Shown: in pieces, positions 45,759-56,780 of the stretch
Numbering within the stretch: position 1 is the stretch's first letter
Layout of the letters: the number at the start of each line of letters is the position of its first letter
Source of the DNA: Anisodus tanguticus
Taxonomy: Eukaryota; Streptophyta; Magnoliopsida; Solanales; Solanaceae
NCBI GenBank assembly: GCA_034509755.1
Contig: CM067559.1
Coordinates: 30,432,032-30,496,031, forward strand
DNA length: 64,000 bases
Direction of reading: 5' to 3'
Made by a program: the position numbers and the translations under genes
The notes under the pieces: model-generated
Told to the model about the DNA's origin: nothing
What the model saw: only the letters and a program-made list of their open reading frames with translations
The model's database searches: none

Positions 45759-46926
45759 CACCCCAGCAGTCATAGCGGGCGGTCTTCGAACGCTGAGACT
45801 ATCACTAAAATCCTCAAAAAGGACCGAGGGCAGACCCTTTGTAAAGATGTCGGCAATTTGATATCTTGATAGGACATGGCAGAGGCGTACCTCACCACGA
45901 TCAACTTTTTCGCGGACAAAGTGAATGTCCATCTCGATATATTTAGTGCGTTGGTGCTGAACCGGATTACCTGAAAGGTAGATGGCACTAATATTATCGC
46001 AATACACCAAGGTTGCTTTCTGAGTAGGTGAATGAAGCTCCAATAGCAAATTACGTAACCAACATGATTCCGAGACCACATTAGCTACCCCTCGATACTC
46101 GGCCTCGGCATTGGATCGGGATAATGTCGACTGACCTTTTGCAGACCATGAGACCAGATAATTGCCAAGAAACATACAATAGCCAACATAGATCGTCTGG
46201 TGTCTGGACAGCCACCCCAATCAGCATCCATATTCGAGACAAGTGTGGACGTCGAGGAAGGATATAAATGCAACCCATAGTCTAGTGTACCCTAAATATA
46301 CCGAATAATGTGTTTGAGTGCATTTATGTGCTCAATCCTGGGATCATGCATGAACAAACACACCTGCTGGACAGCATACGTAATATCCGATCTCGTAAAG
46401 GTAAGTTACTGAAGGGCCCCTGCAAGACTGCGAAGCGGGTCGGATCCTCGTAGGGTACGCCTGTCGCGGCACTAAGCTTGGGCTTAGTATCAACTGGAGT
46501 GGAAGTGGACTTACAGAAAGATATCCCAGCCCTCTCAATGATCTCAGTTGCATACTTCCATTGAGATAAGAACAACCCATCTGAATGACGAGTGACAGCA
46601 ATCCCCAAAAAGTAACTCAATAGCCCCAAGTCTTTCATAGCAAACTCAGAGCTGAGCATAGTCATGCTGGACTGGCGTAAGGCATCGGAAGAGGCAGTCA
46701 AGATAATATCATCCACATATAACAGAATGTAGGCCAAGGAAGAACCACGACGGTAGATGAACAAGGAATTATCCGACCTGTTGTGCGTGAACCCAATAGT
46801 AGAAACATAATCTGCAAACCTCGTATACCAGGTCCGGGGAGACTGCTTAAGCCCATATAAATACTTCTTCAACAAACAGACATGATGAGGATGTTTGGGA
46901 TCCCTGAATCCCAAAGGTTGATGCAT
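45753..46926 (-). pseudogene. Reverse transcriptase and RNase H of copia D
   Basis: RT at 46324-46926: HHVCLLKKYLYGLKQSPRTW, intact catalytic LLYVDDIILTASSD, MKDLGLLSYFLGIAVTRHSD. RNase H at 45753-46220: WSAKGQSTLSRSNAEAEYRG, VYCDNISAIYLSGNPVQHQR, and the end IADIFTKGLPSVLFEDF. The two frames are joined by small indels near 46220-46330. YVDD and the RNase H acidic residues seen here are conserved, so inactivation is by frameshift only. Confidence 0.9.
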
Positions 46927-48310
46927 ATAGACTGTTTCCTTGAGATCCCCATGTAGGAAAGCACTCTTTACATCTAACTGATGAATAGGCTATGCCTTCG
47001 AAAGAGCCAAGCTAAGCACAGTGTGAATGGTAGCTGGCTTGACCACCGGACTAAAAGTCTCCCCACAATCTACACCAACTTGTTGAGTCTTACCATCACC
47101 CATAAGCCGCGCCTTATGTCGAGTAAATGAACCATCTGAATTCTCCTTATGAGCAAAAATCCACATGGACCTGATAATATTAATACCAGATGGACGGGGC
47201 ACCAACTCCCACGTCTTATTATCAATAAGAGCATTATATTCATCAGTTATAGCAATTTTCCAATTTGGGTCATTTAAGGCAGACACGGGATTATGGGGTA
47301 AGGGGGATTTAGGGACATTAAAATGTAAATTAAAATGTATTTTTGGTATAAAAATACCCTGTTGACTACGAGTGACTGGTCTATGACTCGAGGAAGAAAT
47401 AGGCGGATTTCGGGAATTTGCTGGGCTCGGACGGACTGGCCAGCAAACAGTGGGCTTGCTGGCCCAACTCGGGAAACATGAGCAGGAACTGGACCAGTTC
47501 CAGAACCAATGGGACCGGCCCAATCGCTGGAATTGGCCCAGTGGCGGTAGTGGCAGTGGGTGACGGACCAATTGGGCCAGCGGGCAGTGGGCCGCTGGAG
47601 AATTTTGGGTGTAGGAGACGTTCAAAAAATGCTGAATAATATACGGGGATATACTATCATCTAAAAAATTATACGAACTAGATACGGGTGTATTAACTTT
47701 AGCAAATGGAAATTGGGAATCATCAAAAATGACATGGCGATTAATAATGATTTTATTAGAGGATAAATCAAAGCATTTGTACCCACGATGATTAGACGAA
47801 AACCCCAAAAACACACACGGAGTAGACCGGGCCTGAAGTTTGTTAAATGTGGTGGACGGGAATAACGGATAACACAAACACCCAAAAACTCGAAGATGTG
47901 AATATGAAGGAATTTTATTATATAAAATTTGAAGGGGGGAAGAATATGTCAAACCTTTAGACGGAATTATGTTAAGAAGATAGGTAGCCATTTGGAGAGC
48001 ATGATGCCAAAAAGACGGGGGTACGGAAGCATGAATTAATAAAGTTCGGACAATATTATTTATTGAACGAATTTTGCATTCAGCTTTCCCATTTTGTGAA
48101 GACGTATGAGGACAAGAAAATCGAAAATTGATCCCATTATTAGCACAGAATTTTCGAAACACCCCATTGTCATATTCTTTGCCATTATTATCACACTGAA
48201 TATTTTTTATTTCTCGATCGAATTGGGTTCTGATGAATGTTCTAAATTTTAAGAAGACGAAAAAACTTGAGATTTATTTCGCTATTAGAAACGTCCATAA
48301 AAACTTAAAA
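46927..48310 (-). pseudogene. Integrase and linker of copia D
   Basis: The frame 46990-48162 begins with the integrase core end (FSCPHTSSQNGKAECKIRSI, FWHHALQMATYLLNIIPSKG). The Glu of the D,D-35-E triad is in QNGKAE. It continues through HLRVFGCLCYPLF and CVFLGFSSNHRGYKCFDLSS, a proline/serine-rich linker, and the RT start (WELVPRPSGINIIRSMWIFA). Around 48180-48310 the core start is frameshifted. Confidence 0.88.
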
Positions 48311-49314
48311 TAATCATCCAAAAAAAAGAACATAATATCGATGACCCACAGAACTAAGAACATGAGACGTCCATAAGTCGCTATGAATAATATCAAATGG
48401 CATTAAAGTATGAGAATTTAAATCTACAAATGGCAACTTAACAATTTTTCCTAAAGAACAAGACTGGCAATTTGGAGTACTACTCGTACCCTTAGATGAA
48501 ATAAAACTATTTTTATCTAAAGACGACAAAATAGATGACCCCGGATGACCAAGATGAGCATGCCACAAGAAAGGAGAAATGGTTGCAAAGGCAGATGGCA
48601 GGGCTTGACTCGATGGACCGGAACTGGGTGTGATAGGATAAAGATCTCCCCTACTATCACACCTCATGAGAGGACTCCCCGTCTTGAAATCCTTCACAGA
48701 GAAACCAAATGGATCAAATTCAATAGAAACAGAATTGTCAGTAGTGAATTTACGGACAGAGACTAAGTTTTTAATCAATTTGGGGCGTGTAGGGTGTTTT
48801 TCAAGATAAGAGGTGGATGGGGGGGATATAAAGTTTTATGACCATAACCACGAATTGGAATAGAATTACCACTACCAATAATTATACCGCGAGGGTTGCT
48901 CAAATTGGAATAAGACGAGAGCGTACCTGAATCGGATGTCATGTGGGTAGTGGCACCGGTGTCCATATACCAATTTGTGTCCGGAGGATTTAAACCAAGC
49001 GTGTGCATTGCGACTTCGATATCGGTACACGTTGGTGCCGATGCGTGATGGGCCTGCGGGGGCCGAGGCCCAAGTACCCCTGCTTGCTGCCTCGGCCCAG
49101 AAGACTGGTTGGCTGTAAGTGGGCCAGGGCAAGGTGGGCCTGGAATATTGTTGGGCAGCCCACTACCAGTGCGGCGAAAACTGGCCTGGCCCAAACTGTG
49201 GATGTGGGGCCCAGAACTGCTGCTGCTGTTGCTGACCACCCCGAGGACCCCCACCACCACCACCATTCTGTCGGCTGCCATCGCGGTTCTTGCCATTATT
49301 TTTCTTATTTCCAC
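48311..49314 (-). pseudogene. Protease and GAG-pre-integrase of copia D
   Basis: The protease motif NWYMDTGATTHMTSDSG lies at about 48900-48970 with the DTGA active site. It is followed by the pre-integrase zinc region at 48314-48640 (LWHAHLGHPGSSILSSLDKN ... CQSCSLGKIVKLPF), then the integrase start IHSDLWTSHVLSSVGHRYYV. The upstream frame (to 49314) is Gly/Pro/Gln-rich, the gag C-terminus. Confidence 0.88.
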
Positions 49315-50060
49315 ACTTTTTGTCGCCTCCGTTGTTGCGATTTTGGCCCGAGTTGTTGGAACCGGTAGGATTCACCGTGGACTCGGTCATCATGACTACA
49401 GGACTAGCACCGGTAGCCGCTCGTTTTGCCATGCCTGCTTCTTCGAGTGTAAGCATAGAACGAGTTTGATAAAATTGCGGAAGCGGATTGCTTTGCCGAA
49501 GAAGCGTTCCAACACCACTATACGCCTCAGAGAGGCCGGAAACCATTTAGAGGACCAAACGATTGTTCGAAACTGGCGCGCCAATGTTGCGAAGTTGGTC
49601 CGCCAATTCCTATAATCTTTTGCAATAAGCCGAAATATTAGGGAAATCTTCCATATTGACGTGGGAGAAATCCTGCTCAAGGATAACGGCTCTAGAATTT
49701 TGATTATCTTGGAATATATCACGCAGTTTATCCCAAGTCGCATGTGCCGTAGCGGTAGGCTCAATAATTATTTGCAAAAGGTCGGTAGAAATTGTGGAAT
49801 ATATCCACTGAAGGACGGTAGCTACAAGAGTTGTCCACAACTTAGGATCATCCTCGCGTTTTGGCACCTCCGTATCCTCAGGAGCCGCGGGGATTATGTG
49901 ATGGATGACTTGATGCGATCATGCGTGAATTTTGAACAGTTCGGCCCACGTCGCATAATGGACGTTTTCTATTTCTAGAACAAGAGGGATGTTATTCTTG
50001 ATGTTAGAAACTGTAAGGGCAGGATGAAACGTGTTCCGGGATGTCGACATATTGATAGAA
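49315..50060 (-). pseudogene. gag of copia D
   Basis: Starts MSTSRNTFHPALTVSNIKNN at about 50055. It passes through HATWDKLRDIFQDNQNSRAV, LEQDFSHVNMEDFPNISAYC and QMVSGLSEAYSGVGTLLRQS-type sequence of the UBN2 gag family, and ends in a Gly-rich region. Frames change near 49980, 49610 and 49550. It is almost the same as 1-950. Confidence 0.88.
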
Positions 50061-50197
50061 CAATATGTGATTGAGGGATTTGGGAGAAAATTTTGGAAGA
50101 TAAAATCGGAAGGAAGAACAAGCAAACCGAGAGAAGGGATTTCGGGTTTGTTGCTCGAGAAAGAAATTTTGGGAGAGGAAATTTCGAACCTAGACTT

Positions 50198-50207
50198 CTG
50201 ATACCAT
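50198..50207 (-). other. Primer binding site of copia D
   Basis: TGGTATCAGA on the minus strand, directly adjoining the 5' LTR; matches initiator methionine tRNA. Confidence 0.88.
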
Positions 50208-50520
50208 GAAAGAAATAATCCCTTGATTATTTTCATTAATTGAAAGAGTATTTATACAAGTTACATATTTTCATAATAGGAGAATCCTATTCCTATTCTA
50301 TTCCTAAAACCTTATTCTATTTGGATGCTAATTATACAATTATGGTAATACAAATATTATGGTAAGTGTACAAGACTAATTACACCATAATATTACCTAA
50401 ACTAGGAGACTACAATATTACCTAATTAATTACACCATACACGGTTTAGAGGAGGAACCGAGAGCAACAATATACATAATATACACATGTATATCGTGTG
50501 TATATTATGTACATTTAACA
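50208..50520 (-). mobile_element. 5' LTR of copia element D
   Basis: 313 bp, tgaaagaaataatcccttg ... tacatttaaca on the plus strand, the partner of 45446-45758. Confidence 0.93.
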
Positions 50521-50830
50521 AGCTTGGATAACAGACTAGTAGGTGTATCATCAAAATCTAATTCCTCTCCCTCATCTTCTTCCACGTCTTCTAATTCATC
50601 TAAATCAAAATTACCATAAGCTCTTTCTAATTTCTCATTTTCTAAATTGTGATCTTCAGCAATATGTTCATTAAAGATTAACATCATGAAATCTTGTGAT
50701 GTGTGGGGGATAAAAATCAGTTTCATCAACATGGGTAAAATCTTTCGTATTTTTTCTAACTCTAGGTTTAATTTTACTAGAACTACCATATTTAATCTTA
50801 CTACTACTACCACTTTTATCACTAATTATT
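50521..50830 (-). pseudogene. hAT transposase N-terminal leader, beyond the copia insertion
   Basis: Continues the hAT reading direction: ERAYGNFDLDELEDVEEDEG, the same acidic leader as in the duplicate copy (AYGNFDLDELEDVEKDEG at 44812-45087). Upstream is a decayed Ser/Lys-rich start. Confidence 0.75.
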
Positions 50831-51468
50831 TTTTGGGAATATACAGTTGATAATCAAATAAAGTAAAATAAAATAAAGCACAAAAATTAATTAAATAAAA
50901 GACGCAAATTAATGGTGTTGAATTTTTGGACCCAATAAGCAAAGTTTAACAATATAGCATCTGATAAGTTTAATAAAAATTAGTTGAACAGAATTATCTG
51001 CTAAACCTAAAACTCCCAGACTCTGCTGCTTTTTCATTCTACTGAAGAATTCTAATCTCTATTCCTTTATTCTTTAAATTCTTCTCATTCTTCTGAAGCG
51101 ATTTCATCACGAGGAGATTGAAAGAAAAACGAAGAAATGTGAAGTAGCAAACGAAATTGATTTTCCTAGATTTTCATTGTTATCTACAACACAACCTGTT
51201 GTTGCTGATCGCGTTTATAATACTGAAAATGATGAATTCTGTACAGCAAACGAGTTTTAAAAAAAAACATAGAAAAATCATTTGTGTAGTGTTTAGCTAC
51301 AATCGCCAACAAAAAAGAGGATTAACATTTATATTGTTTAACTAATGTGGAGTTTGTTTCTTTAGCTTATGCTGCAATTATATGAAAGTTATATTATGAG
51401 TTGCTTCAAGGATTTATCATTGTTTTAGTTGATTCGTTCTTGTGTGTGAATGTGGCATTAGTGATTTA
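50831..51468. other. AT-rich stretch without a recognised gene
   Basis: May include the 5' untranslated part of the hAT gene. I see no GC-rich hAT end and no other feature. Confidence 0.45.
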
Positions 51469-52235
51469 AGAGGCGGGGGCGCGAGGCGAGGCGTTTTACG
51501 CAGCACGGGGCGAGGTGTAAGCCCCGAGACACGGAACGTAAGTCCCATGGATCTACGGGGCGTATTTCTCATGTATTTTCAATTTTATAATTTTAATACT
51601 AAAAAATAAGCAAAAGTAAAATTTTCATTAAAATTCTTCAAATAAATTCTCAATAATATAAAGAAATTATTATAATTATTATATGAGAAAGGTAACAACA
51701 CATAAAATGATACTCCGTAATAGCCTAGATAATCTTTAAAATAAAATCTTCATCATTAATCTCCACATCTATTAATTTTTTTCACCCTCAACTAATATCT
51801 TCACTGATTTTTATTTATATATTTCAAAGAAGGAGAATGATAAAAAGTGTAATAGCAACGACAAAAAATAGAAAAAGTTGCTTCAGCAACATAGTACTAT
51901 GATTTCTCTATCATACCAATTTCAGACATAAACATTTAAAAAAATTATTTATGGCAGTGTTATTTATATATTATAGGAAAAATCACTACAACATGATAAC
52001 ATAAATTATAAATATCATTACACCAATAATAAAAATTATAATCTATAGCAAAAATACTTTTAATTTTTTAAAAAAATTAACTCCCGGGGCTTACGATTTC
52101 GCGCCCGGACTTACGCTCCAAATTCTAGGGCATACGCCCTATGGATCTACGCCTTTCATTTGTGTCCCAAAGCATTTTTGGTACACCCCGCCCCGTGATC
52201 GCCCCGAGACTCAACCGGAAAACGCCTCTGAAACA
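51469..52235. repeat. Foldback repeat with GC-rich GAGGCG ends
   Basis: Ends of related sequence in inverse orientation: aggcgaggcgttttacgc and gtaagccccgagacacgg at the left against the complements of ggcttacgatttcgcgcc, ccgccccgtgatcgccccg and cggaaaacgcctct at the right. The core is AT-rich (51590-52070). It looks like a non-autonomous DNA transposon; the superfamily is not assigned. Confidence 0.65.
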
Positions 52236-52253
52236 CTGTGTGGCATATTTTGG

Positions 52254-52681
52254 TAGGGATGGCAGGTGGGTACAATTTTGAGGATTCCGCACCGCACCCG
52301 CCCCAGTTGGGGCGGGTATGGGTAGGTGATGGATTTGCAGTTATACCCGCCTACCCTGCCCCGCATCCAATCGCCCGCCCCAAATCCACCCGCCCGCCTT
52401 ATACCCGTCAACTATAATTTTATTTGTACAATTTATATTTATCTAAAGCCCAAATAATTTGGCACACATAATTTTAGCAGCCCATAAGTCTAATAATAAT
52501 GAATTTTGAGGATATCCACTTGGGTGGTGGAGCAGGTGTGGATTTAGGAATATACCCGCCTATGCAGATATAGATGTTGAAAATGTATCCGCCACGAGTG
52601 ACAAATAGATGACGGGTATAAAATTTTCTAACGGATACGGGTGCGGGGAGGGGTACCCGCACCCGCCCAATTGCCATCCCT
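52254..52681. mobile_element. hAT MITE with 8-bp target-site duplication
   Basis: 428 bp with terminal inverted repeats tagggatggca (left) and aagggatggca (right, inverted). GC-rich subterminal segments made of acccgccc/gggcgggt follow. A perfect 8-bp duplication tattttgg lies at 52246-52253 and 52682-52689, the length typical of hAT. No coding sequence. Confidence 0.9.
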
Positions 52682-52699
52682 TATTTTGGATATCCACCG

Positions 52700-53150
52700 G
52701 CAAAACTTAGCTCAGAAACTTTAGAAGTAACAATTTTTGCATGTGGGCAACACTTGACACTACCTCGTTGTGTATGCTTATAAAATACTCTATAACTCTT
52801 GCGTTAGAAGCAAAATTCATCTCAGGGACTTTAGAACCACAACTTATGCCACATGAACAAAACTTTACGCTATGGTATTGTGTCTAACTTATGACATAAT
52901 CTATAACTCTTGCCTTAAAGACAACTTAGTTTAGGGACTTTAGGACCACAACCTATGTTTTATGGGCAACAACACTTTACATCATTGTGTCTGACTTATG
53001 AAATACTCTATAACTCTTGTCTTAGAGGCAAAACTTAGCTCAGGGACTTTAGAATCATAATTTATGCCCCATAGTCAATACTTTACGCTATGTCACTGTA
53101 TATAATTTATGACATAATTTGTAATTTCTATTTTATAGGCAAAACTTAGA
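52700..53150. repeat. Four tandem ~115-bp units
   Basis: Each unit has the order gcaaaacttagctcaggga, ctttagaaccacaacttatg, gggcaacactttacgctatg, gtctaacttatgacataatc, tataactcttgcctta; units start near 52700, 52810, 52920 and 53030. Divergence among them is high. They end at the LARD insertion site. Confidence 0.85.
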
Positions 53151-53157
53151 TATTACT

Positions 53158-56100
53158 TGTTGACACCCAATTTTGTCCCATCTTTCTTCTGTTTATTTGC
53201 AATTTTAAATATTTTTGATACCTCAAAAAAAACAATTTTAATATAGGCATATATATATATATATATATATATATTATTTTTTATATCATTATTTACTATT
53301 ATTATTACTCTTATTATTCGCATGTTTTACTATCATTTGCCTTTTAAATCATGATCATAGTTTTTACTCTAATATTCTATGTTATTTTTATTTTCGCAAA
53401 ATTGCATCGCATTCCCATTTTTTATTAAGCTTTAAGCATATCGCAAATATTATATTTTTTATTATTATCACATCGTTATATTTTTATTTTTTTTATTAAA
53501 ATAATTTACATCTTTTCTTCAAAAGCATTTTAAACCCCTTTTATATTTTTCTAACCCATAACTCATTCATTTCCCAACCCAAAACAATTTCTAGTCAACC
53601 CAAAACAATTCAACTCCCCCTTCTCGTATTTCGTCCCACCCGAAATTCGTCTCCCAAAACCCAAGCCCACTCGACCAAACACCTATTTCCCCCCTTTATT
53701 TTTTGGCCCAAGCGAAATCCCAAGCCCAATCGGCTACCGAGCCCAACCCGTAACAGCCCACCATCGGCCAACCCGCAAACCCAATACCCGTCGGCCCCGA
53801 ACCGACACCGCTTAAAACCAAACAAACCCTAAAACAAAAGAAAACCCCCTCTCCCTCTCCCATCCCATCGCCGCACACCCCCCATACCCGACACCCCCTA
53901 CGTCGCCGCACCCTACGCCTGACACCACCAGTCGCCGACACCGCCGCCTGCCACCACCAACCCCTCTGTCGTCCCTGACACTGCCGAACCCTACCCCATC
54001 ACTTCACACCTACCATATCCCTTCAAATCCGTCCCAAAATCGTCACTTTATTTTTGAAATTCAAACTCGTTGAAAGGGGGTATGGGGGTGAACGTTGGAG
54101 AGTTCGAATCCACCTATAACCCCCCCCCCCTTTGTTCACTATTAAAGGGAGACCGGGAGAGGACAAAAAAGAAACAAAACGGAGACAAAAAAAATACTTG
54201 TTGGGTTCTTGATTTTCAGTTTCACCCTCGTTGTTATTCAAGAAATAAACGAGTCCAAAATCCGAAAGAAATGGGTGAGTTTCGGTTTTAAGTACTTCTA
54301 TTTAGCTTTGTAAAGCCGAATCTGAAAATCTGCTTGACATATTGTTGTTGTTCTTCACTGTTTTGATTTTGCTTTTTTTCGATTACGGGTCGGGTAAGAA
54401 CCATGTTTTTTTTTTGTTGTTGTGGTTGGTTATCTGAAAATCTGAGAAGAATTTGATTTCAGGTTTGAATCTCTGATTCGGGTCGGGTCACTGACCCGGG
54501 TCGGGTCGACCCGGTTTCGATATTTTCTAGATTCTTGCATTTTATATCTTATGTTGGTTATCTGAAAATCTGAGAAGAATTTGATTTCGGGTTTGAATCT
54601 CTGATTCGGGTCGGGTCATTGACCCGGGTCGGGTCGACCCGGTTTGGATATTTTCCAGATTCTTGCATTTTATATCTCATTTATTGGTTGTCTGAAAAAT
54701 CTGAATTTTGATTCCGATTCCGGTCACTACTTCGGGTTGCATTTCTCGGGACGTTTATCCGAGTCTGTTTTTCAGAATTGAATCACCCATTCGGGTCACT
54801 GTTCAGAACCTGTTCTGTCTTTCATAAACATTTCCTAATCCTATTTCGGTTTCGAAATTTCGGAATTCGGGTCGGATATTTTAATTGCTTACTGTTTGTT
54901 ATTTTAGCACTGTTATTATTTTATTGATTAAACTAATACCGCATTCTCTTTGTTATTCTATCGATTTGAACCAACACTGCATTCTCTTAGGAAATCGTTT
55001 CTCGATTTCAGATTACTGTTTTATTTTACTGATTTAATATCGCATTTAGGCCGATGAAATTGAATTCGAGGCCGCATTTTTTTTTCGTTTTTCTGTTTCA
55101 GCAATTGATTCTCTGTTTCAGTTTGCCCTGTTTTGATAATTTACTGATTTCTGTTTCGGTATTTGTTTTACTGTTTTTAACTAAATACCGCAACTAGGCC
55201 GATGAAATTGAATTCGAGGACACACTTTTTTTGTTTCTCTGTTTTCAGTTTACTGTTTTAAACATACGTGCATCGGATATCTTACTGTTTTACTGTTTTG
55301 AAACAAATACCGCATTTAGGCCAATGAAATTGAATTTGAGGCCGCACCTTTCGGGCATTGCTTTCCTGTTTCAGTCCATTGTTTTAGCGTTTATAAATTC
55401 GTTAAACGGATATTTACTGTTTTACTGTTTTAAACTAAATCGTGTCTTTTCGAAAATTGCCTCTCTGTTTTTTCTGCTTACCGCTTACTGCTTTGATTTA
55501 ATTTTGCTGATTTGAACACGATACTACACTGGCCGATGAAAAATATCCGTCGATTTTGAGGCCTCCACAGTCATAAAGACGGAAATATAACTTCAGGGCG
55601 AGGATGAGACTTAAATCTTTTTATTTCATCTGAGGGATCAACATGTTTAGTGGGCGAGGCGACTAAAATAACCAACAAGTTATATGTTCACAGCCACGAC
55701 GTGATTATAATGATCTTTTACTTTTTCATCCGAGAGACCAACACGTTTAGTAGGCGAGGCAATCAAAATGACAACCGAGTCATACGTTTGCAGCCACGAC
55801 GTGATTGGAATGGTCTTTTCCAAAATGTAAGTCTGAGCCCTCCGTGATCAAAACACTCATTGTTTTGGACACGAATCCGAAGTTATTTGTATTTAACTGT
55901 TTCTAACCGTTTGTTCTTGATAGTTTGCATGGAACAAAGTAAATAAAGGCAGATATTCCTCGGAGTTTATTTATTTTATTGTTTTTACTTTCTTTAATTC
56001 AGCTTTTACCCCGCTCTGTATTGTAATAATATTTATCGCACTTATGTAACTATTGAAATGCTTAGAATAGGCAAACTTAGAATTAATTCATAGGGTAGTT

Positions 56101-56759
56101 TAAAACTTGAAACCCGTCGCTAGTATATTTACTTGTAGGTTCGGGTAATTAAAACTTAGAAACCCTTCGCTAGTTTATTTATTTTTAGGCTCGTCATGCA
56201 TATTTTAAATTTTCAAAACAAACTTTGATCATCTTATGTTCACTTTATTAATTGTACAACTCAATGATTTCCAAAAATTACTTCTTTGGCATTATAAATA
56301 ATTCATTTTTTCTCCTTACTATTAATTGTCACAAATGCATACTTTTTCTACTTTACATGTCCTTTTCTTTAATATCATACAAATGCATACTTGTATAAAA
56401 TGCATCATTTTACTAAATACTTGCAACGTCATTTCAACTTTCTATTTTTAAACATGCATTTTTCCTTAATATAATATTAACCTGAGTTTGACCGGATAAC
56501 CGCAAGTTAGCGGATCTTAAAGGATGCCTAACCCCTTCCCTTTAGGATAATAAAGAACCATTACCTAGAATCTCATTAGTTTCGTAGACCATTAAAATTG
56601 GAGTTATGTTTGTAGCATTTATTTAATATTTAGGTGTCCTAATTCACCGTAAAATAATTAGGTGGCGACTCCTTAATCAATCCAATTGACCCAGGAATCA
56701 CCGAATACGTCATGCTCCGCTCTGACCTCTCGCGGGTCGGGAAAAAAATGGGCGCGACA
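53158..56759 (+). mobile_element. 5' LTR of LARD-like element
   Basis: 3602 bp, from tgttgacacccaattttg to gggcgcgaca. It contains a (TA)n run at 53250-53272, a C-rich block (53620-54010), a leader beginning after 54110, a strong donor-like gggtgagttt near 54271, two ~130-bp tandem units with gacccgggtcgggtcgaccc palindromes (54420-54690) and several aaattgaattcgaggcc units (55060-55340). The TATA-like site reads ctataaccccc. Confidence 0.9.
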
Positions 56760-56762
56760 GCA

Positions 56763-56780
56763 TGGCGACTCCACTGGGGA
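56763..56780 (+). other. Primer binding site of LARD-like element
   Basis: tggcgactccactgggga begins three bases after the 5' LTR. I know this as an Ogre/Tat-type primer site; the tRNA should be confirmed by search. Confidence 0.75.

Larger units (their letters stand above)
45446..50520 (-). mobile_element. Complete Ty1/copia element D inserted in the hAT gene
   Basis: A 5.1-kb element with LTRs at 45446-45758 and 50208-50520, both 313 bp and differing by about a dozen bases by eye. A perfect 5-bp target-site duplication agctt is at 45441-45445 and 50521-50525. The primer site TGGTATCAGA (minus strand, 50198-50207) matches initiator Met tRNA. Excising it restores continuous hAT sequence. The polyprotein is nearly complete but broken by frameshifts. 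Element A at 1-1329 belongs to the same family. The domains resemble the Ale/Retrofit lineage. Confidence 0.95.
41961..50830 (-). mobile_element. hAT DNA transposon, decayed, carrying a nested copia element
   Basis: The left end has the GC-rich hAT subterminal pattern (acgggacgggac at 41995, ggggacagggtggggatgg near 42112), followed by short repeats (ttagtttttacttaaagt) and the 3' end of a minus-strand transposase gene. The transposase runs right to left from about 50830, interrupted at 45446-50520 by copia element D. I do not see a matching GC-rich right end, so this side may be truncated. Confidence 0.75.

Noticed and set aside
53610..54291. Open frames in the LARD LTRs (repeated at 60805-61494)
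   Set aside because: They are present in both LTRs, short, and shifted by small indels between the copies; there is no domain.
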